Shown piece after piece: positions 21,034 to 31,816 of a stretch of DNA of 64,000 bases. The notes beneath the pieces were generated by a model. The model made no database searches. It had not been told where the DNA came from and was given only the letters and a program-made list of their open reading frames with translations. The DNA is from Brevipalpus yothersi (Eukaryota > Arthropoda > Arachnida > Trombidiformes > Tenuipalpidae), in the NCBI GenBank assembly GCA_003956705.1, contig QZCP01000093.1:18426-82425 (forward strand), written 5' to 3'. Each line of letters opens with the position of its first letter. Positions within the stretch are counted from its first letter, which is position 1. A program made the translations under genes and the position numbers.

Positions 21034-22242
21034 ATGTCTTTAAAGCTAGGAGTATCGGTATATGCCGCGTTATATTCAATCAAAGGTGGTAAATTCATAG
21101 GATCTTTTGGTGAATTCCTGGTGAAGAATTTATACTACCCTACAAATTGCTCCTTCGTTGATGCAACAGAGTTGATGGCTAACCCAATTGAATCATTGGG
21201 AACCAAAGTGGATACCATTCTCGAATTGCCTCTGTTTCCAGCATTGCCCCTGAATATCACTACTGGTCCTACATATTCTGAATTCCAATGCTATTTGATG
21301 ACGTTGGTTCCGAATCATGTACATGTTGAACCTCCGAAATTTCAGGATTCATTAAAATCGTTTGATATCCTCAGCTGGATGCTAATGTTTGTCTTGACAT
21401 TGCTGCTGATGATTTTTCTTTGGATATCAACGAAAGAAGCCTTCTCTTCCGCAATCTGGCAATACATCCAGAGTATTTTCCAAGGATACGTTGATGGATT
21501 TCCAAAAGGGATGAGCTTCAAATTGATCCTTGGATTAATGCTTGCATGGATTGTTCTCATCAAAATTATTTATCTGAGTAGTGTTCATACGGATATGATT
21601 GTGGTTGATAAGGGGATTAAAGTTGACACATTTGATGATGTTATACAGCAGAACCTATCAATTACGGTGCCTAGAAGTAAGCTCTGCCTTATTGCTCTGA
21701 TGAATAATGCCGAATATTCTGCAGAAGCCAGGAAAGGTCTCAAAATTTACAATAAAAAGATGCTAATTGGTCATTCTGAATTTTGGAGCTGGATCACGAA
21801 AAAAACTGACATCACTTATTTGACCAGTAAGAAGATCATAGCCGCAGCCCATGTTCACCACTGTAAGCTTCCGTCTTCCATGGAAATACGAAAAACAGCT
21901 CGACTCTACGCATCCAAGAGACCAATAATCAGTCAAAACCAAATTCTATTCATTTCAACCTATCTTGAATCGAAAAAGCGACAAAAATTGGAAAAATTTG
22001 CCTATGCACGTCTTGAGTATGGATTTGAAATTCGTCGCTCTACGTTGAATGAGAGATACGAGAGAGATTTCCGGAAATCTGGTCCAGACCCTACATGCAT
22101 GGAACCCCAACCTCAACCTATTGTTCTCGAGCCGCTGAATATGAATTTTCTTTCAGATGCTTTCAAATTGTTCTGTATCATCAGCTTCACTTCGGTCATA
22201 ATTTTTATGATTGAGGTGCTGGTTGCAAATTTCCACTGTTAA
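21034..22242 (+). CDS. Ionotropic receptor A5 (402 aa)
   Basis: Intact receptor frame (MSLKLGVSVYAALYSIKGGK; NITTGPTYSEFQCYLM; WQYIQSIFQGYVDGFPKGM; DTFDDVIQQNLSI; C-terminal FKLFCIISFTSVIIFMIEVL). It groups with A3, A7 and A9 by its CESLDTF-type upstream codons. The stop comes slightly early (FHC then TAA where siblings read N.QN). The sequence just after the stop jumps to a segment that lies far downstream in sibling units, so the usual polyadenylation block is missing and the 3' end may have changed. Confidence 0.84.
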   Translation: MSLKLGVSVYAALYSIKGGKFIGSFGEFLVKNLYYPTNCSFVDATELMANPIESLGTKVDTILELPLFPALPLNITTGPTYSEFQCYLMTLVPNHVHVEPPKFQDSLKSFDILSWMLMFVLTLLLMIFLWISTKEAFSSAIWQYIQSIFQGYVDGFPKGMSFKLILGLMLAWIVLIKIIYLSSVHTDMIVVDKGIKVDTFDDVIQQNLSITVPRSKLCLIALMNNAEYSAEARKGLKIYNKKMLIGHSEFWSWITKKTDITYLTSKKIIAAAHVHHCKLPSSMEIRKTARLYASKRPIISQNQILFISTYLESKKRQKLEKFAYARLEYGFEIRRSTLNERYERDFRKSGPDPTCMEPQPQPIVLEPLNMNFLSDAFKLFCIISFTSVIIFMIEVLVANFHC

Positions 22243-24752
22243 AACTAGACAGCTTCGCATTCTTCTGCTCGTATCTCACCAAATATGCCAACGAAAAATC
22301 TCTAGCTCTATTCTTCAATTCTTTCTATCCCAAATCTCAGGAGCCTAGGCTTATCGTTCTGATTTAGTTGACAGAAAGTTTTGCTTGATCAATAACTGTT
22401 ATTCTCAGAACTAACTGAAGCATAAACAAATGAAGCTCTACAATCACAGATCATTGTACCCCAGATTGGAAAGTACGGCCATCTAAACTGAAACTAACTA
22501 GTAAACTTTTGTTGTTCCTGCTGAGGGTTGACGCATAAAATTTTACTCTGATTCTCATGGGGAGTATTTTCTCCTAAGGAACTGTTAATAAAGATAACAA
22601 AAAATCAATCAATGGATGAAAAGGTGCTACTTTGACTATAGAATTACCGGATGAAACTTAATAGTCATGGAGTTCTTATCGATTTTATAGCTGAATAAAC
22701 TGTGGCTCTGTTGTTGTGGAAAAAAATTGTTCAAAGACTCCCCAAGTTGATTATGAAGTTCGGAAACAGTGAGAAAAATTATTCTCAAAAAAGACAACAG
22801 ATTAGGCAGATGAGCAGTGGATTGATCATGGTGTGGTGTATGCTCTAACTCAACGGAACGATCAAAGTTGTTCAAACTTCGGTGGTATTAATAGTGCTGC
22901 CTACATTGATATGCTCGGAATTCATTCTGAACATATCTTGTCAGACCATTTTCGCAACAAAATTTGGTGGTTTCAACAATATAATGCCAGAAACTATGTG
23001 TCAAGGGATTCCATGACATTTTAGGGTGACCAGCTGGCTCATCGAGCTTGAGTCCGGTTGAAAATGTTTGAAAAATGATCTCTAATATTGTTCATGATGG
23101 TTTTCCCTATGGATGTACTGGTGAATGAATTCAACGCGGATCCGAGGGCTGCTTTCAAATCTGCTGTTCCAAGCATGAACCAATGACTTTTCAAAGGGCT
23201 CATCAAGAAAGGTGCAATCATCGACTAGCTCCTGTTTTCTTCAATTCTCACTTTAATTACATTTTCTCCAAGCATTTGATAACACTTGTCCAATGGAAAA
23301 TGTGTCATAATTACGCAAACCAAAATTTTTACCTCTAATCCTCATGTACAACATGATTAAAATCTCATGTTGTCTCTCAATGATGAACTATTTGGTCAAT
23401 TCAAATCAATATTAGTGCCTTTTGCTCAATTTTCTATCAATTCTCATGTTTTTTCTAGTGTTCAAAAAAATGTGTCTCTCGAAGAATCACACTAGTGTTA
23501 CACTCATTCTGCTCTGCTCATTCTATTCGTTTAGTCTCTGGCTCAATAAGAACTTTGATAGATAATTCCCAGTAAGGTTTGTTAGAGAAAGATCCAAATT
23601 TTGGCTGGAAATTGTACGCATTCACTTCGTTTTCACTTTTTCCCCCAAAACCTATGTTCTTTTACTTTTTCCACTCTAATTTGTTCACTTTTTTCTGTTA
23701 CTTCCGAAATATGCTCTTCTTCCTCCTCATAGATAAGATATGTGAGATCTATCTCACATATTATGGGTGTCAATTTCACCAGTTTTGATGTCAGAAACGC
23801 GTATTCCCGCTTCTTAATGTAGACGCAGTGAAATCATTTAATTTCGATGATCCGATGAGATGACCGTTTGGATGACCGATCATCACGCTCCCCTATTTGA
23901 CTCCGGCATACAATCACCCTTCCTGATGGCACGATAATGCCCAGTTATCGAAACTTCAGTTGTCAGATCTTGTAAAATTTGAATTACTGATACACATTGG
24001 AGAATCTCACTCTAAATAATGGCTTTTGCTCCAGGATCCAAGTTTCTCCTGCCTTAACTGTGAGCCCTATAGTCTAACTAGTAAGCTATCATGAGGCTCA
24101 TCAACTTGAATCCTCCTATCAGCCAAACCCATTGGCTCAGGTAACACATATACAAATATTTAGTGAGAATTAAACATAGAGATATGATGAATCGAGAAGA
24201 CAAACCAGTCGAAAGTGATTCTTTGCAATAGCTAGAGCCTGAAAAATCATCAGAAGGTAACGAATTAAACCACTGAGGTTACTAAGGTCACACACCATTG
24301 GATGATTAGTCAATCCAACTCAATTTTCACAACCTTTAATGAAAATTTTGTCTTCTATCTACGAAATGACGTAGAAACTGTGAGCCAACACTCATCTCTC
24401 TTTATGAACAAATTTTCTGAAGTCCAATCACTGAAAGTTGCGAAAGCGCCTCATTTTAGACTCCAAAAAAGTCTCTCAATTTCTAAGATAGCCAATACAA
24501 TCCATCCAATTTGGTCTACAATGGTGTAATTGCAAAATGAGAGTCCCAATCGATAAATAAACAGAAGTTTCTCTCCCTAAATCCACCTGAATAGACTACA
24601 CTCATAGCTCTGAGAATATAAAATTGAGTTTGTTGGAGAATGGCAGAACAGATCAAGAACAGAGGGTCTCAGGACCAATGAAGACGGAAAAATAAAATCA
24701 ACATCATCATCTTGATTGTGTGAAATACTGTGAAAGACCTAGGGTTGTAACG
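22243..24752. other. Receptor spacer A5-A6
   Basis: No intact gene. Holds a Tc1-like transposase relic (22700-23225). The part from about 24180 to 24750 is the A4/A6-type upstream flank. 23800-24180 has no sequence I can relate to the rest. Confidence 0.6.
22700..23225 (+). pseudogene. Tc1-like transposase relic
   Basis: The 22833-23024 frame reads QRNDQSCSNFGGINSAAYID...WWFQQYNARNYVSRDSMTF, matching the Tc1 pattern ..SA.Y...L....L..F....WTFQQDNAP.H.SR. The catalytic Asp of QQD is replaced by Tyr. Further along, past stops, it gives SSLSPVENV, then AVPSMNQ and LIKKGAII, like the Tc1 tail SPDLNPIENVW...RI.AVI..KG. Clearly broken; no TIRs located. Confidence 0.7.
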
Positions 24753-25781
24753 ATGTTATTGAAGCTAGGGGTACCAATTTATGGCTCAATGTATTCAATC
24801 AAAGACGGTAAATTCAAAGGATTTTTTGGTGAATTTCTGGAAAAGAATTCTTTTTTCCCTCGGAATTGTTATTTCGTCGATGCAAGAGAATTAATGGATG
24901 ATCCAATTGAATCATTGAGAACCAAAGTGGATTCAATTCTTGAACTGCCTCTATTTCCAGTATTGCCCCCAAATATCACCACTGGTCCAGCGTATTCTGA
25001 ATTCAAATGCTATTTGATGACAGTGGTTCCAAAGCATGGGCATGTTGAGCCTTCAAAATTTCAGGACTCGCTAAAATCATTTGATGTCTTATGCTGGGTG
25101 CTGATATTTGTCTTGGCATTACTACTGATAATCACTCTTTGGATCTCGACAAAAGGACCCTTCTCCTCCGCAGGTTGGCAATACTTCCAGAGCATTTTCC
25201 AAGGATATGTCGGTATATTTCCAAAGGTGATGAGCTTCAAATTGATCCTCGGTTTGATGCTTACATGGAATGTTCTCATCAAAATTATTTATCTGAGTAG
25301 TGTCCATACGGACATGATTGTGGTTGATGAAGGGATTAAAGTTGACACATTTGATGATGTCATTCAGCAGAACCTATCAATTATGGTGTCTAAGAGCAAG
25401 CTCTGCCTTGTCGCACTGATCAATGATGCCAAATATTTTGCAGAAGCCAAGAAAGGTCTCGAAATCTTCAACAAAAAGATGCTAATCGATGGACCACTGT
25501 TTTATTATCTCTCGACGGAAACCGACATCACATATTTGACCGATAGGAACCTTATATCTGCATCCCGTGTTTGGCACTGTGCACTTCCATCTTCCATGGA
25601 AGTAAGGAAAAAAGCTGCATTTTACACATCCAAGCGATCGATAATCAGTCAGAACCAAATTCTATTCATTTCAACCCATCTTGAATCAGAGAAGAAGAAA
25701 AAGCTCGAAAAATTCGCCTACGCGAATCTTGAGAATGGATTTGTCACTCATCGCTTCTCGTTGACAGAGAAAGAACAATAG
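24753..25781 (+). pseudogene. Ionotropic receptor A6, 3' end replaced by a palindrome (342 codons)
   Basis: Normal start, S1, TM1, pore region and TM2 (MLLKLGVPIYGSMYSIKDGK; TWNVLIKIIYLSSVHTDM), and most of S2 up to LENGFVTHRFSLTEK. The frame then enters the inverted-repeat arm at 25767 and stops at 25779-25781. The last 60 or so residues, including TM3, the stop and the polyadenylation block, are gone. Receptor-like flank resumes only at about 27330, beyond the palindrome. Without TM3 and the end of S2 the product should not form a normal subunit. Upstream, the frame is open for 11 codons (KYCERPRVVT). Confidence 0.85.
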
Positions 25782-27324
25782 TCAAAAACAGCCATTTTCG
25801 GCTCCAGCTCTTATTCATTTGAAAATAACTTTATCTTATCTATTTTTCAATAAGAAACACAATGGTGCTACTTTCGACCCTGTAAGAAGTTCCGTTCTTG
25901 AGATATCAGTGCTGACGTTCTGAAGCCTGATTTGGCCAGGAAAAATCTCAAACTCAACAGATCAACTTGGAACTTAGTTTTTTTGAGAGCAAATACTTTG
26001 ATCAACTCATTGATATCAATATTGATAAGATAAAACCCTAAATTGTTTGAAAAATTCAGAAAAAATCATATTTTTGCTCAAAATGTCATATCTCTGGAAA
26101 TAGCTCTGAACACATCACCAAAGTGACATCATAGATTACCCATCATAGGCATATATTGCTGATGAAGTTTCAAGGTGCTAACTGGAGGCTTTTTTTTATT
26201 ACACCAAAAACATCTATTTTTAAGCCAGAAAGACCATATCACTAGAAATCGTTCTGAACACATTATGAAACTCGCATGATGAATCAATCATCTCATGACA
26301 AAAATCCCGAACAAGTTTCAAGGTGCTAGTTGGAGGCTTTTCTGAGATATGAGCAATTTATCTCTGCCTATTTCAATGCTTAGGTAGGGAGAGATTGCAT
26401 TACCAACGTCAGCATGTCTGACTATCCTGCGCATTCTCGAGCAAGAGCTGGAATACACCTGACCGAAAGCCTATTAATCGCACCTTTCTCCTCAGTATTG
26501 CTATCCACGCACCTGTGATATCCACAAGTGAGAGGAGCAAGCTCACTCAAATAGCTCCTTCTTTCCGGCTCTCAGCCTTTTCCAGGTTGTATTATAGGAC
26601 AATACACTTATCAAAGTATAATGAGTACAGATATTGATATGGCTTATACTCGAAAATGCGCAGGATAGTCAGAAGTGCTCCCATTTATAACTCCAATCTC
26701 TCGCTACCTGAGTATAGCAATTGGCAGAGATAAATTGCTCATATCTCAGAAAAGCCTCCAACTAGCACCTTGAAACTTGTTCGGGATTTTTGTCATGAGA
26801 TGATTGATTCATCATGCGAGTTTCATAATGTGTTCAGAACGATTTCTAGTGATATGGTCTTTCTGGCTTAAAAATAGATGTTTTTGGTGTAATAAAAAAA
26901 AGCCTCCAGTTAGCACCTTGAAACTTCATCAGCAATATATGCCTATGATGGGTAATCTATGATGTCACTTTGGTGATGTGTTCAGAGCTATTTCCAGAGA
27001 TATGACATTTTGAGCAAAAATATGATTTTTTCTGAATTTTTCAAACAATTTAGGGTTTTATCTTATCAATATTGATATCAATGAGTTGATCAAAGTATTT
27101 GCTCTCAAAAAAACTAAGTTCCAAGTTGATCTGTTGAGTTTGAGATTTTTCCTGGCCAAATCAGGCTTCAGAACGTCAGCACTGATATCTCAAGAACGGA
27201 ACTTCTTACAGGGTCGAAAGTAGCACCATTGTGTTTCTTATTGAAAAATAGATAAGATAAAGTTATTTTCAAATGAATAAGAGCTGGAGCCGAAAATGGC
27301 TGTTTTTGACTATTGTTCTTTCTC
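25767..27324. mobile_element. Large palindrome/foldback element, 603-bp arms, 352-bp centre
   Basis: 25767-26369 is the reverse complement of 26722-27324 with no indel (matching positions always sum to 53091) and no mismatch in the stretches compared by eye. The centre (26370-26721) continues as a weaker inverted repeat. Each arm contains two diverged units of about 150 bp, both ending GTTTCAAGGTGCTA.(c/t)TGGAGGCTTTT. No coding capacity or target duplication was found. The insertion coincides with loss of the 3' end of A6. Confidence 0.92.
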
Positions 27325-29364
27325 AACATGAAGAGACAAGAACAAACTCTCTCGTTGCCATCAGTTCCTCTATAATACCGAATATTTTCTAAAAATGTTC
27401 TAGATTTTGGATGCTCAGACCTATCAATTTTTTTCTCATGATCACATAATATACTAAGAGAAACTTGCTCAAATATACAAAAAGAGTGGTCCTATATCTC
27501 CGCTCCAATATCGAACGAACGAACTTAATAGACGCTCCAATAATAGGTAGATTGAAAGCGTTTTCTCTTGGAGATGATTGGCATAAAGAATTCCTACCTC
27601 CATCAATCACTTAAACTGGTTGTCGGGATTGTCCATCATTTTTTTATTGCCTTATTCACTTAGATTATTGTGACTGTGGGCGAAAGAGATTGTAAAAATC
27701 TTTCGAAGAAAAATACACAATGTAGCTACATCTTATCAAGCTCTGAAGATGAGAAATTATCTCAACGCTATCAATCCATGTCTGACCCTTGAACTTCCTG
27801 CTTCTTCCAAAAGAAACTATACCAATCTAAGCGAAGAGTTATTAGTCAGGATCAAGCTAAATCATCTCGATCGATCTCAGCTTAGAGAAGTGAAAAAAAG
27901 AAAAAAGAATTGATATTCAAGATTGCAGAACGAAATTAGTGGAATTTCGGACGATTATAATAGAAGCTATGAAACTGCAGTCACATCTCTCGAAATTGGG
28001 TTTCCAGTGTGGTCGTAAGGACGAACAAAAACAAAAACGGTTGAGAGAGTTTTCATCTCTAGTTACCAGCTATTTCTCGTGATATCACCACTGTTTTTCT
28101 ATGCATATATGTGTTCAGTTTGTAAGTGAGTTTCAATGCTATTTGTTAATGCTGGTTTCTGTAACATGATTTCATAGAACCTTCAGAGTTTCGAGACATG
28201 TTTGGGGCCTTCGGCAAACTGAGCTTGATGGTACAGATTTTAGTGACCATACCACTGATCTGTGTTATCTGTATCTCAACAGGAGGATTCATTCTTGCAG
28301 CATTTTAGAAATGCTTCCAGAGTATTACAGATATATTTTGGTGCTCTACAAGAGTTAATGAATCAGTGTTTTCCTCCTCCCATACATGACTTTTCAGGCT
28401 ATTCTTTCTCTCTCTCCCTCTCTCTCTCTCTTTCTCTCTCCAATACCAAATCTCTCGTACTTCCTCTCATTCTGTATTCAATTCTTCTCCTTCCGAAACC
28501 AATTTTTTTTTCATTTGCCGAATGCTATCCGTTACTCAAGAAGAATATTCCTCTCCCAACTATAAAGTCCGCTTTTGTTTAAGAGGCTCAATGTTTATAA
28601 GGCAGTGGAGGTAGTGAAGGCAGTACAAGGCCTTAAATGATCAGTATTTTTTATATTAATATAAGAAAGATAAGATAAGATTCTCTCTCTCTCTCTACCT
28701 GATTGACTTCAGGAGAAGTATCCAAAAATGTCACTCTTATCCTACTTGCATGAAGCGTAAGCCCCAACCAATCATTCTTAAATCTATCAGCTTGACTTTC
28801 TTCAATAAAACACTCAAATTTTCTCATTTTCCTGTCTCATCGCCATCTTAATATTCTCTCTAGAGGTTGTATTTGAAAAAATTGATATACTACTGAGGGA
28901 AGCTCATCAGCCATGAAAGTATAATACCAATTGATTGTTCCAAAAACCTAACTCATTATTGAGGATTCAAATCTACTGATTTCTCTTTGAATGTGTTTGC
29001 ATGAATTTTTATCATTGATCTAGAGTTTGAGGTGATAATCTATTGCACTAGTTGCCGCTGTCAGCGGACTGTCTGAGCGAGCTATCAAAATTTTCGGAAA
29101 AGAAATGAGTCACTCATTCAGGCACTCAAGTGACAATGACTCATATCATTTGAGATAAGGATTCAGCCTTCGAGTGACTATAGATGATATGAAATCAGTC
29201 AGGGTAACTCGATTCAGCCTTTGAGTGATAACTAATAGGAAATGAGCCAGAATCACTTGATTTACCAGTTTCCAACAGGGGAGGGGTCATGGATCACTAT
29301 TAACGAGAAGGAAGAGTATATAAGCCTGGGACTTTCTATGTGATCTCATTTCTCGGACATCACA

Positions 29365-29642
29365 ATGGCAAGAACGGTAACGACGAGAGTCATAAATGGT
29401 AGAACTTATCCTCCTCTCAGAGTTGCCTCTGTTAAAAGAATGCCAGATCACCGGAGTGGCAATCGGCGAACTCTGAGCAATAGAGTGAATACCACTATAA
29501 TTAAGAGAGTAAGGGTGAGTTTGCATCGCTTCTATTATGATTTATTCTGTACTTTTGTTAATGATCATTTTTTTCTCCTATATATTTTCTTATTTCATTC
29601 CAGGAACAAACTGGTTGGGTACGTGATGAGGGTACTGATTGA
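29365..29642 (+). CDS. Small basic protein, unknown, 2 exons
   Basis: Exons 29365-29514 and 29604-29642 join (phase 0, GTGAGT donor, TTCCAG acceptor) into 62 residues rich in Arg/Thr (MARTVTTRVINGRTYPPL start). A TATA-like box lies 37 bp upstream of the ATG. It may be the start of a longer gene whose later finger exon is now frameshifted: about 29853-29930 gives YQCPYCTYVF, then RPGGISDLKTHM in the next frame. The C-x2-C...F.R.GG..D...H layout resembles the finger of the MULE accessory protein at 2183-2245. Homology is inference. Confidence 0.35.
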
Positions 29643-30177
29643 CCCGCTGATATTCATGGATTCGTGAGACTTGAGGATTGGAGAGTTGGGGTCATTGGAT
29701 CATTCCCCGGAAAGAATCGTATTCCTATGTGGGATGTGGATCTGGGGGGAAATTGAGGGAATATTCTTAAGGAGATACCATGAAGTATCCTCACTTTGAT
29801 GAGCCTCGGAAAGAGACAAAGAATAGGAGAGAAACGCATGGTAAGAGGCAGTATCAATGTCCATACTGTACCTACGTTTTCGTCCTGGTGGAATTTCCGA
29901 TCTCAAAACACATATGAATGGTCGGAAAAAGCAAGAAACAGCTCCACCATGTGCAATTGAAAAAGAGCTGGAGCCTATAGTCAATGAAGAATGGAAGAAA
30001 ACTAAACTCAAACCAAAATTCATGAATTTTAAAGAAATGGATTTTATGATGATAACAATTTTTCGTATTTCCCCTATAAAGCGGTAGAGAAAAGAATACT
30101 CGTTTCAACATTGCATTCGATTTGATTTTTCTTCACTTCATGGTGTCCAAACTCTTAGGGAGATTGTATGACAGTGA

Positions 30178-30228
30178 TTTTGACAGTAGTTTTTGACGGT
30201 GGCTTTTGACGGTGGGTTTTGACAGTTC
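30178..30228 (+). repeat. Short tandem repeat of TTTTGACGGTGG-like units
   Basis: Four units of about 12-14 bp (TTTTGACAGTAG, TTTTGACGGTGG, TTTTGACGGTGGG, TTTTGACAGT) inside the unclassified insertion. Confidence 0.75.
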
Positions 30229-31816
30229 TGGGCATTTTTATAGAAAGTAAGCGAGAGAGCGAAGACTAAAGGTCAAAATATCACAGTTGTGAGCAGAGAG
30301 TGTATTGTGCGCCCTCTATGAAAAATCATATCAGACTCCCTCACAGTATTACATGGTACATTTGATGTGACTTTTTTCATGCTCAACGACCTTCAATTCA
30401 TCTGAAATCCTATGTAACAGATTATATTACCTGTCACATTGTTTTGAGGAGTTTTCATATCGATCGCATGAACAGTTCCTGAGGAAAGATGATTCAAAGA
30501 AAAAACCACCTATTTCTCTTACTTTAGAATCCCTTGATATTTTCGTGTATTCTTAGGATATGCACTACTACATAACATATTGAGCCAGTGTATAAAGTTT
30601 CATGCTATTCAAGCCGGTAGTTTTTGGGTATAATTCTGCACAAAGTGGCAAATTTAGGACGTAGAGTCTTTGCTCGCTTCGCTCACTCAACAACAAGAAA
30701 ATATTCCCCTCTTGAGATCTTGAATAGAACTTAACTGGAGTTACAAATGTTAACAGTCAGAATTGACAACTCTTACATTATTAAAGGATGGGCGAATACA
30801 ATTTTGACCTTTCATCTGTTGCCTCAGTGTTTTTTGGAAAGCCCATATTCGCATCATATAACTATAAGATAGATCTACCAAGCTTTTTTGAAGTGATAGG
30901 CTCACTTCGAGATCCACAAAATCTTCCCCTGAAACTCCCAGCTTCATTTTTCTCTAACTTTATTGTTTAACACTCTGTCAAAGTGCTTTATCTTTCCATT
31001 GAATCAGAATCGAGAAAATTCTCACGAAAAATCTTCACCTCTATCCCTCAATTCTCTCTACAAGTTTATTCCAGATCTCATGAGCTTAGGCTCATCTTCT
31101 TGATCTGGTTGAGGAAGTGTTTTGCTGAATCAACAACTGTTATGCTCACAGCTAACTGTAGCATAAATGAAGCTTCATAATCACAGATCATTATATCATG
31201 CCTAGTCTAAAAACTTATTTGCCACCCTGATAGCCCAATATTGGAAAATTAGTTCATCGAAGCTGAAATGAACCAGTAAACTCTCGTAGCTCGTAGAAGA
31301 TTAACATGGGACATTTTGCTCTTATTTTATGAGGACTATTTTCCCTTTGAATACTATCAAAAAAGATAACAGAAAATCAATAAATAGATAAAATGGCGCT
31401 AGGTTGACCATAGCATCCCCTGATGAAACATAATGAATATTATGAAGTTTTCATCGATTTCATGGATTGATGGAGGATTAAGCTGTGGCGCTTTTTGTTT
31501 ATTTTCTATAAAGGTTTTCAAAAAGCATGGAGCCTGACACCTGTCTCTAATCACAACCAATTTGACATGATTACATCAAAAAAAAGAATTCAAAGGTCTC
31601 GATAGCTGTCTACTTCGACAAAAGTGCTACGTCAGAGAAATAATTGGTGCTCAAAGAATGAGAACTTTTCCAAATAATATCATCTCTTCTGTGGACTGGT
31701 ATTATTGATTCACTCATTCCAAAGACTCTGAATCGAATTTGCTTAGAGTATGGTCTTAAAAATCACATGAACCTTTTGGCTGTGGAGAGAACTGTGAAAG
31801 CTTGAATACCTTCGCT

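Larger units (their letters stand above)
29047..30690. mobile_element. Unclassified 1.6-kb insertion in the spacer
   Basis: Sibling spacers at 18890 and 37560 run continuously from the '..ATGG.AATCTAT' phrase into '..GATCTTGAA(t)..GAAC'. Here that join is interrupted after about 29046 and resumes at about 30690. It carries a TATA-like GTATATAAGCC (29318-29328), a small basic reading frame (29365-29642) and a broken C2H2-type finger (about 29790-30087). No clear terminal repeats or target duplication, so borders are approximate and class is open; a decayed MULE relative is possible. Confidence 0.45.
27325..31816. other. Receptor spacer A6-A7
   Basis: A 4.5-kb stretch without an intact receptor. 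27330-28060 is downstream-type spacer. 28100-29045 is paralogous to 18060-18990 and has a broken receptor C-terminus near 28725-28860. 29047-30690 is an insertion. 30690-31800 is upstream-type spacer. Confidence 0.65.

Noticed and set aside
28262..28582. A 106-codon gene ending in SLSLSL repeats
   Set aside because: The equivalent segment at 18240-18380 has a different, broken frame, and most of the C-terminal part is CT microsatellite; treated as spacer or relic.
29047..30690. Clear MULE ends on the unclassified insertion
   Set aside because: I looked for inverted ends and a 9-bp duplication and found only a weak GAGCGAGC-like similarity; not enough to call.
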